Shown here: in pieces, positions 21,061-31,516 of the stretch
How the letters are laid out: each line of letters opens with the position of its first letter
Position numbering within the stretch: the first letter of the stretch is position 1
Assembly: GCA_037349315.1 (NCBI GenBank)
Contig: JBAIAC010000027.1
Span: 22,050,501-22,114,500 of the forward strand
Length of the DNA: 64,000 nt
Reading direction: 5' to 3'
Source of the DNA: Chelydra serpentina
Taxonomy: Eukaryota > Chordata > Testudines > Chelydridae
Program-made: the position numbers and the translations under genes
Notes under the pieces: model-generated
The model's input: only the letters and a program-made list of their open reading frames with translations
What the model was told of the DNA's origin: nothing
The model's database searches: none

Positions 21061-21399
21061 TCCCCTCTAAGTTCTACATTCCCACCATTTACACTATTGA
21101 CACTATTATGCTGTCTTTGAAGTTCATTATGGATCATACTGTTAAGTGTCTGAATTGTGCTGGTTTTCTAACTGCACGACATGAACACATAACAACTGGG
21201 TCATCTAGCTGTCCATTGGTTGGCTGTGGTTGGTTTGGAATCCTTGAGTCTTCTTGTTCTGCATCCGCCATCTGTAGAGTTTGCTCTGTGGAATGTTCTT
21301 TCCCAGGAACATGCTGCCGATGTTGATGGTTTCTGTTTAACTATCCACTGTTGGTCTCAATCACATATGATCTAGGGGGTGAATTATATTTCTTTATAA

Positions 21400-22560
21400 C
21401 AGCTGGAGTTGTCCATCCTTTTTCTCCACCCAGTTTGACACAAACAAGGTTCTAGACAGGGCAGTTCTCAAACTGACTGACATGGGTTCCCTAGGGAGGT
21501 GGTGGAATCTCCTTCCTTAGAGGTTTTTAAGGTCAGGCTTGACAAAGCCCTGGCTGGGATGATCTAGTTGGGGTTGGTCCTGCTTTGAGCAGGGGGTTGG
21601 ACTAGATACCTCCTGAGGTCCCTTCCAACCCTGAGATTCTATGATTCTATGATTCTATGATCTGTTGTAAAAGTGTTCATAAACACTTTTAGCCTTTTTA
21701 TCAAATTTGGCTACTCTCTTCATGTCTGGCCACTTTGGAGGTAGATTCTTGTCCAAAGTCGGAACAATAGTTCTGAGTTGTCGTCCCATCAGAAGTTGTG
21801 GTGGACTATATCCAGGAGTTGCTGTTGGTGTTGGTGTTGATCTATAGTTCAGAAGGGCAAGAAATGGATCTTCCTAGTGTAGGATTTTCTTGGCTAGTAA
21901 CATGATCAAATTCACATTTTGTTTGGAATGATTTAAATTCCATTGCGGTGAATTTTGGTTCTTTGTCACTAGTTGTTTTGGAATACTAAAGTGAGCAAAA
22001 GTGCACAACTGTTTCTCAATAACACTACGACATGTTATGTATTTCAAGCACCTTATTTCTATATATTTGGAAAAATAGTTCACTATGACCATGTAATGAT
22101 GTCCTCTGAATTCACATAAATCTCCAGCTAGTCGCTTCCAAAGACTGTCTGGTAGAAGTGTTGTTATTAAAGGTTCTCTGTGTTGTGTTGGTCTGTTTGT
22201 TCTGCAATGTTCACAGGCAGATACTTTATTCTTTATGTTCTTGATGATGCATGGCCATCATGCTGACTGGTTGGCCCACTCACAGCATTGAGTTAATCCT
22301 CGATGTTCTTCATGGAGGAGGTTTAGGATTTCTCCTCTCATTTTGTTTGGAATTATGATGCAATCACCTTTAATCATGAGTCCATTTGACGCGCTTAATT
22401 GTCTAGGCACCGCAAAGTTGTCTCTTGTCACTTCTGTAGTGTCCTTTAGATACTTTGTGGCCCTAATGTAACTTAGGGTACGTCTATACCACTCGCCAAA
22501 TTGGCGGGTAGTAATCGATCTATCGGGGATCGATTTATCACATCTCATCTAGACGTGATC
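21400..22560 (-). pseudogene. Integrase of the second Gypsy element
   Basis: 22548-22258 encodes the N-terminal zinc-binding part (GEILNLLHEEHRGLTQC). 22092-21874 encodes the core (VIVNYFSKYIEIRCLKY, HFSIPKQLVTKNQN). Where Gypsy integrases read a catalytic TDNG, this copy has TKNQN, so the second Asp is lost. 21850-21670 encodes the C-terminal part (PGYSPPQLLMGRQLRTIVPT). A CR1 tail interrupts at 21482-21660. Frames are broken and it is not functional. Confidence 0.75.
21482..21660 (+). mobile_element. CR1 3' end inserted in the Gypsy integrase region
   Basis: Starts at GGGTTCCCTAGGGAGGTGG, contains CTTGACAAAGCCCTGGCTGG and the usual tail, and ends in three ATTCTATG repeats, which is a well-preserved CR1 terminus. 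It is inserted in the opposite sense to the host Gypsy element. Confidence 0.9.
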
Positions 22561-22781
22561 AATCGATCCCAGAAGAGCTCCCCGTCAACTCCAGAAGTCC
22601 TGCACGGCGAGAGGCGAAAGCGGAGTAGACGGGGGAGCGAGCCTGCGCCGCATGGACCCAATGTAAGTACAATTACTTTCAATCTAGGAAATGTCGACTT
22701 CAGCTACGCTATTCTCGTAGCTGAAGTTGCGTATCCTAGATCGATCCCCCCCCCCCCCCCCCCCCGAGTGTAGACCAGCCC
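22476..22781. mobile_element. Harbinger-like MITE, copy 2
   Basis: 306 bp, GGGTACGTCTATAC to GTGTAGACCAGCCC, with an exact TTA duplication (22473-22475, 22782-22784). It has the same palindromic interior as 4103-4389 (ATCGATTTATCACATC, CAGCTACGCTATTCTCGTAG) and a long C-run at about 22746-22765. It separates RNase H from integrase in the host Gypsy element. Confidence 0.85.
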
Positions 22782-22797
22782 TTAGAACTTCTTAAAG

Positions 22798-23337
22798 TTA
22801 CATGTCTGTTGAGGTTTCTTTTTGTAGCCGGAGAAGTCTTTTTTCTGACACTGGTTTGAGTGTGTCCACAGCATCCACGTATGCCTTTACATCATCTTCA
22901 AGATTCTGGGGAGTTGAGTGTGATGCTGGGGTCCATGATAGAGTGTCTGCTCTTCCCAGATTTTTCCCAGGAATATATTTAGCAATTGCGTTAAATTGCA
23001 TTAGCCTTAGCGATAGGCACTGGGATCTCAATGGAGCCCGATCCAGGTCTTTTCTGTCGATGAGGGTTACAAGTGATGGATGGTCTGTTTTCCATGGAAA
23101 AAAATCAAATCCCCAGAGATCTGTGTACAAGTTCTCACATGCCCATGTGCTTGCCAGGCTCCTTTTCAATCTGTGCATATCGTTTCTCTGCTTCTGTGAG
23201 TGTGAGAGAGCAAAATGTGCTGAGCCATGTGGCTGTGACAATACACCGCCTAGGCCAGAGCTGCTTGTGTCCACACTGACCCCCATTGTGGGTTTGTGCA
23301 CATCGTAGTACTCGAGAACTGGGGCTGCTGAGATCAT
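22798..23337 (-). pseudogene. RNase H of the second Gypsy element
   Basis: A 179-codon open frame. It carries the domain start VLEYYDVHKPTMGVSVDTSS, GLGGVLSQ, a weak middle where AMVWACE-type text reads STWACENLYTDLWG, then KTDHPSLVTLIDRKDLD and IPGKNLGRADTLSW. This is the Gypsy RNase H with its connection to integrase. The frame is open, but its upstream RT and downstream integrase are broken, so no function is expected. Confidence 0.8.
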
Positions 23338-23830
23338 TTATTTTACCTTTTTGGAGGGAATTTCTTGATTTGGCCGCATAGCCATAGTGTGTTTGATTTT
23401 AACAGTTCATTCAGTAGCTTTGTCACAATGGATAGGTCTTGTAGGTATCAACCAAGGTAATTTACCCTCCCCAGTATGTGTCTCAGTTCTGGTACATTAG
23501 TTGTTGCATACAATTCTTGAATTGCTTTTACTTTCTCAGGGCGAGGACTGATTCCATCTTTGTTTATTGTCTGTCTCAAAAGCACGGTTTGGGGTAGGCA
23601 GAAAACTCACTTTTCCTTGTTTAATTTCAGTGCGGACTGACTGATTCTGCTTAGAACTTTGGGGAAGGTTTTGTTGTGTTCCTCCATTGAAGATCTAAAT
23701 ATCAGACTATCGTCCATGAAAACTACAGCTCCGTTTGTGGTCATTAGCAGTTCTCTCTATCACTGGAGAATGTCAGATGCACTGGTAATCCCAGAAGGTG
23801 ATCTTCAAAAGCAAAATCTACCAAAGGGTC

Positions 23831-24469
23831 TGTGAGGGTTTTTGTCCCCGGGGCCGGGGCAGTACGGCCTAATGGTTACAGTCTATAAAGCAGCCCCTCG
23901 GTACAGGGCCGTGTGGCCTAGCGGCCAGAGTCTAATGGGGGGGGCGCCCACCAAGGGCTGTGGCGGCCCCGGTAGGGGGGCCTGGGCCCACCTGACTCCA
24001 CTGGGCCCCGACCCAGGGCCCTAACAGTGGTGTAGCACCTTGCCACTGACTCAGCGGGGGGGTCCTACCGAAACACACTCAGGTTTCCGGGCGGGAGATA
24101 CCACTCCGTCACCCTCCCTGGGTCACTTCCTACCTGCCTCTGCGTCGGGGTCTCCCATGAACCTTCAGGCTCCCTGTGGGTAGTTGAGCCGGCCACCTCC
24201 TCCAACTCCTCCAGTCGTCGAGGTTCCTGGGGGTTTGGGGAGGCTCTGGTTCCCGGCGTAGTCAGGGGCTGTGGCTGGTCCTCCACAGGAGCTTCCCAGA
24301 CAGGTCCTCCTTCCACGTCTGCCGGCCCAGAATGAGCTGGGCTTCTCCCTTTTATACTCTCAGAGCATTTGGCACATGCCCAGTCCTGCCGGGGAGGTGG
24401 GACTTCTGCTGCCAATCCCACAGGCCTGACATTGCCTGGGCTAGTGCGGGGCAGGAAAGCCCCGTCACA
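23831..24469 (-). mobile_element. Solo LTR nested in the Gypsy RT
   Basis: 639 bp with an exact 5-bp duplication GGGTC (23826-23830, 24470-24474). On the minus strand it starts TGTGACGGGGCTTTCC and ends CCTCACA. A TATA box (TATAAAA, 24356-24350 on the minus strand) supports the minus sense. The U5-side part holds two similar segments (GTACGGCCTAATGGTTAC and GTGTGGCCTAGCGGCCAG). No internal genes, so it formed by LTR-LTR recombination. Endogenous retrovirus or Gypsy origin cannot be decided from the LTR alone. Confidence 0.85.
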
Positions 24470-24590
24470 GGGTCTGCTAAATGTAGTCAGCGTAGCACTT
24501 TATTTGGCCAAAGGAATTTGCTGGAATCTGCTCGAGGCATCCAGCTTGGAGAATACTGTAGTTCCTTTCACTCTGGAGAGGAACTAATCG

Positions 24591-25084
24591 GGAGAAGCAG
24601 CATAGGAGCCAGCAAACAGAGCTGAAAATAGGGGCGTTTGAGTGGGCGTTCTGCTGGAGGAGAAGGGAGGTGAGAGGAGGCGGGTCCCTGTTCCTTAGCA
24701 GCAGTGAGTGAGTTTTTGTGTGTTTTGCATTTTGCGGATACAGACTAACATGGCTGCAACTCTAAAACCTTTGTGTTTTTCTTGTCTTTTTCCAGTTTGC
24801 ACAGCCTGGTAGGGGGCAGTGTGCTGTGAGCAAAGCAGAGCCTTTGATCACAGCAGAGCCCTGATTAGGGGGCAGGGCTTCCCTGATGAGGGGACCTATA
24901 CAAGCCGCCAAGCAGCCAGCCAGTGGCACAAGAGATGACCAGTGCCCACAAGGGACTTTGAATGGGTGTTTGTACGGGGTGTGTGGGGAAGGGGTGTGTG
25001 GTGTTCTGGTTTTTTCTCTTTATTGTTTTTCTTTGCAGGAGCTTATGAGCGAAGGTGAAAACAAATACAGCAGCACCTGAGAAC
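24591..25084. other. Mostly unassigned; short Penelope-type fragment at 24734-24772
   Basis: 24734-24772 (TTGCGGATACAGACTAACAT then GGCTGCAACTCTAAAACC) matches the terminal part of the hammerhead-bearing repeat family in the sense orientation. The rest is unassigned, possibly including a CR1 5' region from about 24850. Confidence 0.5.
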
Positions 25085-26870
25085 AGCAAAACAAGGACAC
25101 TGGACTTCAAAAAGGCAGATTTCAGAGAAATAGCAGGCAAGGTCCCATGGAAGAAAAGGAGATGAAGGGGGCTGGCAGTTCCTAAATGATGTGAAGCTCA
25201 ATGTCGAGCTATTCCCACGCACAGGACAGAGAAGAAGAGCCACAGGAGGCCAATGTGGCTGCCCGAGGAGCTTTGTAGCTATCTACAAACCAATTTACGA
25301 ATACCTGGAGGATGAAGGCTGATCACTAGCAGTCAGCTTGGATTTACCAAGAACAAATCATGTCAGACCAGCTTGATTTCCTTCTTTGACAGGGTAACTG
25401 GTTTGGTGGAATGCAGTGGACATAATGTACCTGGACTTTAGCCAGGCTTTTGACACAGCCCCACATGACATTCTGATAAGTAAGCTGGAGAAATGCAGGC
25501 TCGGTGGAACAACCGCAAAGAAAGAGTCACTATGAATGGAATGATGTTGTTTGGAGGGAGGTCTCAAGTGGGGTTCCACAGAGATCTGTTCTGTTGTTTA
25601 ACATCTTTATTAATGACGTGGACTAGAGAGCAAACTGATCAGATTTGCAGATGACAGAAAGCCGCGGGGGTTGGGGGGTTGCCAACACTTTGGAGAATAG
25701 AGCTAAAATTCAGAGGGATGGTGATAAATTGGAGAACTGGGCTAGACAACAAAATGAAAATCAGCACAGACCAATGTCAGGTGCTACATTTAGGGAAGAA
25801 AAACCAGATGCACAAATACAGACTGGGGGATATCTGGCTTGGCAGCAGCACGGCTGAGAAGGCTCTGGGAGCTGTGGTGGATCACAGCCTCAATGTGAGT
25901 CAGCAACGCCATGCTGCTGCTGCAAAAAAGCAAATGCAATTTTGGGTGCATTAACAGACGCAGCGCATGCAAGTCACGAGAGGCATTAGTACCGCTCTAC
26001 TCGGCACTGGTTAGGCCTCAGCTGGAGCACTGACTCTAATTTTGGTCACCAATTTTAAAAAAGGGAGGTAGAGAAACTGGAAAGGATCCAGAGGCGAGCG
26101 ACAAAGATGATCAAAGGGATGGAATGCAAGCCAATGCAAGCAAAAGCTGAAGGAACTGGGCATGTTTAGTTTGGAACAGAGGAGATTAAGCGGGGTAATG
26201 ATAACAGTCTTCAAATACTTGATCGGCTGCCATAAAAAAGATGGAGGAAAGTTGTTCTTTCTTGCAACAGAGGCAGGAGAAGTGGCAGTGGGTTCAAACT
26301 ACAGCAGAGCAGATTTAGATGATATCTCAGGAAAAACTGCCTAGCTGTAAGAGCTGTGGGACAATGGAACAGAGGCATAGGGAGGCTGTGGAAGCTCCTT
26401 CACTGGAGGTTTTCAAAAGGAGCCTGGAGCCGTCTGTCTGGGATGGTTTAGACCAGTGGTCCCCAACCTTTCTGTGGCCAAGAGCACATTCATCCCTTCA
26501 TCAGAGTGTGGTGGGCAGCGACGCTTCTCGGCGGCATTTCGGTGGCGACAGTTCTCCGCCGGAAGCGCACCTCGGCGGTATTTCGGCGAAAGCTTCTCCG
26601 CCGGAAGCGCTGCGCGGCGGCATTTCAGTGGCAACACTTCTCCGGCGGATGCTCCTCTCCTCTTCCTTCTTTGGTGCCAGCCCTGACGGTGGGCACACAT
26701 AAATGCCCCGGTGGGCGCCATGGCGCCCGTGGGCACCACGTTGGGGACCACTGGTTTAGACCCAACAAATCCTGTATTTTGACAGGGGGTTAGACTAGAT
26801 GACCCTGGCGGTCCCTTCTAAACCTATAGTTCTTTAATTCTACGATTCAATGATTCTACAGAGACAGCAG
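25085..26870 (+). mobile_element. CR1 LINE, ORF2 3' half, interrupted by a hAT MITE
   Basis: Reads through broken frames as CR1 RT: QLGFTKNKSCQTSLISFFDR (25345-25405), a region at 25600-25950 with IRFADD-type text, then SGHQF-like C-terminal blocks around 26030-26170 and the 3' tail after 26762 (CAGGGGGTTAGACTAGATGA, then ATTCTACGATTCAATGATTC). Multiple stops. The hAT MITE at 26454-26753 splits the tail. A second CR1 copy begins directly after it in the same orientation. Confidence 0.85.
26454..26753. mobile_element. hAT-like MITE with exact 8-bp duplication
   Basis: 300 bp, CAGTGGTCCCCAAC to GTTGGGGACCACTG (14-bp perfect terminal inverted repeats), flanked by GTTTAGAC at 26446-26453 and 26754-26761. 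The 8-bp duplication and the CAGNGG start are typical of hAT. The interior is rich in CGGCGGCATTTCGGTGGC repeats and has no transposase. Confidence 0.9.
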
Positions 26871-27493
26871 TGGTAGTGACCCAAGGAATGGCAGAGACAA
26901 TGAAGATGACTGGAGGTGGAAGCTGCAGGATGTACATGATCCTGGAGTGAGTACCCAAAAAGAGCTTTGTTTGTATGAAGTGCTGCCTGATGAGCTGATG
27001 GAAGAAAAGATCCGAGGTCTGGAGATACAGGTGGAAGCTATGGCTGAGTTTCAAAGGGGATTCAAGCAGATGATGGAGGGAAGCCTAGAGGAGGCTGAAG
27101 GGAAAAATCAAGACTGGCAGATGCAAGCTGGAGTGGAGAGCCGTGAGGGGATTCTATTGGGTGAGGCCAGTGGCCAGTGGAAGCATGTAACTACAAGAAC
27201 CAGGCAGAGCAAAAGACTGGCTTGTGAAGGAGAAACAGAGCTCAGGAACAGGCTGCTGAGTTGGAAAGTGAAGAAGGGGCATAGCAGACAGTAGTGGAAG
27301 GTGGGAGGGCAAGGAAGAAAATAAGAGCAGCTAGTCCTACAAGAGGGGAAAAGTCAATAGAGATAGCCCCAGAAGGATACAGGGTGACTCGCAGAAGATT
27401 GCAAGGGAGAACAAATGACAAGAGGACTTGCAGCCAGAAAGAGGAGGAGAAAGGCTGGGGAATCTCACCCACACCAGGAAGAGGCCGGTCTAT

Positions 27494-27975
27494 GTGATTG
27501 GGGACTCCCTACTAAGAAGAACAGACAGGCCTGTCACCAGAGCTGATCTGGAGAACAGGTGGGTGTGATGTCTGCTGGGAGCTAAGACATGGTATGTGGA
27601 CCTGAGGCTGATGAGTATCCTAATGAGAAAGAATCCACTGATTGTCCTTCATGTGGGAACAAATAACACAGTTGGATTCTCGCTGGAACACATTAAGGGA
27701 GACTGTGCCAGGCTGGGGAAGATGCTTAAAGAAATGGAGGCTCAGGTGACCTTCCATGGGATTCTACCTGTCCCATGAGGAGGAGAATGGAGGTAAAACA
27801 AGATTATGATGATCAACAGATGGCTCAGACAGTGGTGCTATAAGGAGGGCTTTGGGATCTTCGACTGCTGAGAGGCATTCATGGACAGAGGACTGTTCCC
27901 ATGGAATGGACTCCACCTGAGTAGAGAGGGAAATAGACTTCTGGGACGGAGGTGGGACAACTGATGAAAAGAGCT
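27494..27975 (+). pseudogene. CR1 ORF1 esterase (SGNH-type) domain
   Basis: One reading frame carries VIGDSLLRR (nucleophile Ser codon 27506-27508), VLHVGTNNTVGF at about 27645-27680 and NGLHLSREGN at about 27905-27935. These are the three SGNH hydrolase blocks (GDS, GTND, DxxH). The Asp of the last block is Asn here. In-frame stops at about 27776 and beyond break the protein. The CR1 ORF1 esterase is thought to act in membrane or RNP handling during retrotransposition. Confidence 0.75.
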
Positions 27976-28012
27976 TTAAACTAGAAACTTGGGGGAGACA
28001 TTTGGGTGACAA

Positions 28013-28075
28013 GTATCAGAGGGGTAGCCGTGTCAGTCTGGATCTACAAGAGCGACAGGACTCTTTGCCAGGACT
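28013..28075 (-). mobile_element. Penelope-type fragment between CR1 ORFs
   Basis: TATCAGAGGGGTAGCCGTGT then CAGTCTGGATCTACAAGAGC is the antisense terminus of the hammerhead-bearing repeat. A short duplication of CAGGACTCTTTG lies at its edge. Confidence 0.7.
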
Positions 28076-28353
28076 CTTTGTCACAGTTGGGTGATGCTCT
28101 TGTAATCTACACACTTGATTCTAATATTGACTGGGAGGAAAATCAAGAAAGAGAGAACACAGCATGGAGAAAGGAACAGCAGTGGGTAGGAGAATGGACA
28201 TTAGGAGGAAAGAGAGAGCCAATACCAATGCAACTAACAGTCAGGTAGGTGATCCTGGCAGTAGAATGGCTGTACCCAACTGGGTGAGGAATCTGGGTTA
28301 AGCTAAGCAAAAACAACTAAGATGATACCAATGCAAGGAGCCTGGGTAACAAA

Positions 28354-28650
28354 ATGGAGGAACTAAAGCTACTGGTGCAGGAAGTGAAACCAGATATTAG
28401 AGGGATAGCAGAAACCTGGTGGAATAGTAGTTATTACTGGAGTACAGGTTTTGAAGGGTACGTGCTGTTCAGGAAAGGTAGAAATAAAGGCAAAGGTGGT
28501 GGACTAGCATTGTATATTAATGGTGAGGCAGGCTGCAAAGAAAGTAGAAGCGATGGAACGGATAAAACAGAGTCTGTTTGGGTCAAAATCACTTTGGGGA
28601 AGAAAGCTACCAGAGGTTCCCTGGGCTAGTGCTTGGGGTGTGCTACAGAC
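28354..28650 (+). pseudogene. CR1 ORF2 endonuclease start
   Basis: An open frame begins MEELKLLVQEVKPDIRGIAE then TWWNSSYYWSTGFEGYVLF, GKGGGLALYING and ESVWVKITLGKK. These match the APE-type endonuclease: the ETWW box contains the conserved acidic residue. The frame closes at 28627 just before the VCYRPP block, which continues in another frame. Confidence 0.8.
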
Positions 28651-29235
28651 CCCCAGGATCGGGTCGTTAGGTCCCTATCAAATTCATGGCCATGACAAAT
28701 ATGTCATGGACTGTGAAATCTAATCTCCCCTGTAAAATCTGGTGCCCAGTCAGGGGCTCCTACCCTGCACAGGGCTCCAGCGGCTAGTCTGCTGGGGGTG
28801 GGGAGGGACGAGACTGCCTCTTCCCCTGCAGGGGCTGCTCCTGGGGTGGGTCAGACCCACCTCTGGGATCGCCCCAGGTGGGGAGGCTGCAGCTCCAGTT
28901 GTCACAGCTCTAGTCTAGCTGACATTGCTTTGCTAGCTGCTTGTAAGGAATAGCCTTAATCACCCCTTACATACTGTCCTAATGTGTCTTTAAAGGTAGA
29001 ATTCGGGCCATTTACCCTGCTAGTTGCTTAACCCTTTCTGGCCCAGCATCACAATGACTGGCACAAAAAGTGGGAGTGTGCTAATCAGCAGTGCAAGTAG
29101 GGCGGTGAGGTACGGTACGCCGTACCACCAAGATCTTATTGATCTATAGCTGTTTTAAAGACACAGGAGGAGCAGAACAGGGGGCCGCTGGGCAACCCCA
29201 TGCCGGCAGCTCCTCTAGCGTAGCTGTACTGGCCC
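28651..29235. other. No gene seen; unclassified repeats
   Basis: About 28680-28740 has CAAATTCATGGCCATGACAA-type text typical of an old interspersed repeat. About 29100-29140 contains GGTACGGTACGCCGTACC, a 16-bp self-complementary core (GTACGGTACGCCGTAC) seen in another repeat. Neither can be named. Confidence 0.4.
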
Positions 29236-29359
29236 TTGGGTGACCAGGCAGCAAATGTGAAAAATCGGGACAGGGGCTGGGGGGTAATAGGAGCCTATAC
29301 AAGAAAAAGACCCAAAAATCGGGACTGTCCCTATAAAATCAGGACATCTGGTCACCCTA
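29236..29359. mobile_element. Short hAT-like MITE, copy 1
   Basis: 124 bp with ends TTGGGTGACCAG and CTGGTCACCCTA, and ATCGGGACTGTCCCTATAAA in the interior. The flanking octamers ACTGGCCC (29228-29235) and ACCAGCCC (29360-29367) match at 6 of 8. A second copy in opposite orientation at 56520-56630 has an exact 8-bp duplication. Confidence 0.75.
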
Positions 29360-29639
29360 ACCAGCCCAAGCTCTTCCACACGTGGTCTCCTCCATCTGTA
29401 CAGCAACCCTGCTGGAGGACAAGGCTGGGGAGGGGGTTGGGGGCAGTACAGCCGCACCGGAAGAGCTGCCGCCCAGTGTCCCCACATTCTGCTCCTTTAC
29501 CCGCTGCGATTTCCAGGAGAGCACTGAACTGCAGCGGGGAAAAGAGCAGAACCTCCAGCCCCACCCCCTGCCCTTCCACAGAGCTGCGCCTCCTCCGGCT
29601 CTGTCTGTACAGCAGCAGCCCTCCCGGAGGACAGGGCTG

Positions 29640-30665
29640 GGGGCGGTACAGCCGCCGGAGGACAGGGTTGGGGGCGGGGCTGGGGGTGGTACAGCCGCTG
29701 GAGGACAGGGCTGGGGGCGGGGCTGGGGGTGGTACAGCCGCTGGAGAACAGGGTTGGGGGCGGGGCTGGGGGCGGTACAGCCGCCGGAGGACAGGGCTGG
29801 GGGCGGGGCTGGGGGCGGTACAGCCGCCGGAGGACAGGGCTGGGGGCGGGGCTGGGGGCGGTACAGCCGCCGGAGGACAGGGTTGGGGGCGGGGCTGGGG
29901 GCAGTACAGCCGCCGGAGGACAGGGCTGGGGGCGGGGCTGGGGGCGGTACAGCCACCGGAGGACAGGGTTGGGGGTGGGGCTGGGGGTGGTACAGCCGCC
30001 GGAGGACAGGGCTGGGGGCGGGGCTGGGGGCGGGGCTGGGGGCGGTACAACCGCCGGAGGACAGGGTTGGGGGTGGGGCTGGGTGGGGGTGGTACAGCTG
30101 CTGGAGGACAGGGTTGGGGGCAGGGCTGGGGGCGGTACAGCCGCCGGAGGACAGGGCTGGGGGCGGGGCTGGGGGCGGTACAGCCACCAGAGGACAGGGT
30201 TGGGGGCGGGGCTGGGGGTGGTACAGCCGCTGGAGGACAGGGTTGGGGGCGGGGCTGGGGGTGGTACAGCCGCTGGAGGACAGGGCTGGGGGCGGGGCTG
30301 GGGGTGGTACAGCCGCTGGAGAACAGGGTTGGGGGCGGGGCTGGGGGCGGTACAGCCGCCAGAAGACAGGGTTGGGGGCGGGGCTGGGGGTGGTACAGCC
30401 GCTGGAGGACAGGGTTGGGGGCGGGGCTGGGGGTGGTACAGCCGCCGGAGGACAGGGCTGGGGGCGGGGCTGGGGGCGGTACAACCGCCGGAGGACAGGG
30501 CTGGGGGTGGGGCTGGGGGCGGTACAGCCGCCGGAGGACAGGGTTGGGGGCAGGGCTGGGGGCGGGGCTGGGGGGCGGTACAACCGCCGGAGGACAGGGC
30601 TGGGGGCGATACAGCCGCCAGAGGACAGGGCTGGGGGCAGGGCTGGGGGTGGTACAGCCGCCGAA
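29640..30665 (+). repeat. 43-bp G-rich minisatellite, about 24 copies
   Basis: Unit CAGGGCTGGGGGCGGGGCTG then GGGGCGGTACAGCCGCCGGAGGA. Variants differ mainly in CCGCCG/CCGCTG and GCGGG/GTGGG; a few units carry an extra 14-bp GGGGCGGGGCTGGG block. Since 43 is not a multiple of three and no frame of the unit has a stop, frames stay open through the array on both strands and repeat every 43 residues. These are not genes. Every unit has four G-runs with 1-2-base spacers, a G-quadruplex motif, and a GGGGCGGGGC GC-box. Confidence 0.95.
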
Positions 30666-30766
30666 GGAGCTGACGGCATTCTGCTCCTTTCCCCGCTGTG
30701 GTTCCCGGGACAGCCCTGAACCGCCGGGCTCTCCCGGGAACTGCAATGGGGAAAGGAGCCAGCTAG

Positions 30767-30872
30767 CAGCCCAAATGGTCACTTCGGCCCATAGCATGGG
30801 CCCATAGCAGCCCAAATGGTCACTTCGGCCCATAGCATGGGCCCATAGCAGCCGAAATGGTCACTTCGGCTG
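30767..30872 (+). repeat. 41-bp tandem repeat, 2.5 copies
   Basis: Units begin CAGCCCAAATGGTCACTTCG at 30767 and 30808, and CAGCCGAAATGG at 30849. The inner CCCATAGCATGGGCCCATAG is partly palindromic. Confidence 0.9.
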
Positions 30873-31348
30873 CTGTAGGATCCCAGTTTTTCTGTTATTG
30901 GGGCAGGAAAAATAAACGATTATCCTGATTATGTGAGTCAATGACAGTGGCCTTTTGTTATGATGGAGGGACTCACCATCGACTAAGCAGTACTCTCTAG
31001 GCAAAGGACATGGGTTCCAAAACCCAGTGAATTGAGAAAGACTGGGGATAGGTTTTTGTATCTGGTGGTATGGGTCCCCTACTGAGGGCTCTAGATGCCA
31101 ATTGCATCTCCTACTCTCTCCATTGTGGACTGTCAGAGCTAATTTTGTTTCTATTAGGAATCTAGTTACTGCTCAACTGGACTCACTGTGGGCCAAGGAT
31201 GCACCTGCACTGAGGCCCACCTTACTACAGGCTGAAATCACTAACAAATTAAAATGACTAAGAGCTGAGATCACTGAGTGCGGTGTTACGTAGTGGGGGG
31301 GCCTGAAGACATAGTGCGGAGTGTCTGCTGGTGCAGGCTGCAGTAGAA
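30873..31348. other. No gene seen
   Basis: AT-richer than its neighbours. The segment TGTTACGTAGTGGG at about 31284 could be the start of the LTR whose remainder is at 31517-32042, but I could not find matching flanks. Confidence 0.35.
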
Positions 31349-31516
31349 CCCCACAGAATCATAGAATCATAGAATCTCAGGGTTGGAAGGGACCTCAGGA
31401 GGTCATCTAGTCCAACCCCCTGCTCAAAGCAGGACCAACCCCAACTAGATCACCCCAGCCAGGGCTTTGTCAAGCCTGACCTTAAAAACCTCTAAGGAAG
31501 GAGATTCCACCAGAGA
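31349..31516 (-). mobile_element. CR1 3' end, antisense
   Basis: Starts with three ATCATAGA repeats, then the reverse complement of the CR1 tail (AGGTCATCTAGTCCAACCCC) up to AAGGAGATTCCACC. Well preserved, so a recent type of copy. Confidence 0.9.

Larger units (their letters stand above)
20880..24590 (-). mobile_element. Gypsy retrotransposon pol remnant, conventional order, with nested insertions
   Basis: Minus-strand order is RT (about 24590-23340, broken), RNase H (23337-22798), integrase (about 22560-21400), then a putative 3' LTR starting near 21060 and running down to about 20880. The RT begins with VFSKLDASSRFQQIPLA around 24590-24475. A solo LTR (23831-24469), a Harbinger-like MITE (22476-22781) and a CR1 tail (21482-21660) interrupt it, and the coding parts rejoin when these are removed. 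No gag or protease is present; a related gag-protease remnant lies at 40540-41975. Confidence 0.8.
26871..28650 (+). mobile_element. CR1 LINE, 5' half: ORF1 and start of ORF2
   Basis: A separate CR1 copy that keeps the part usually lost by 5' truncation: an ORF1 with a coiled N-terminal region (about 26940-27290), an esterase domain (27494-27975) and the first part of ORF2 with the endonuclease (28354-28650). A short Penelope-type fragment lies between ORF1 and ORF2 (about 28013-28075). Its 3' half is missing. Confidence 0.8.

Noticed and set aside
22798..23337. A domesticated RNase H gene
   Set aside because: It is open for 179 codons, but it is collinear with broken RT and integrase of the same Gypsy element, and there is no promoter or intron structure to support domestication.
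29236..30833. Open frames of 300-523 residues on both strands
   Set aside because: They lie in the 43-bp minisatellite. The translation repeats every 43 residues because the unit has no stops and is not a multiple of three.
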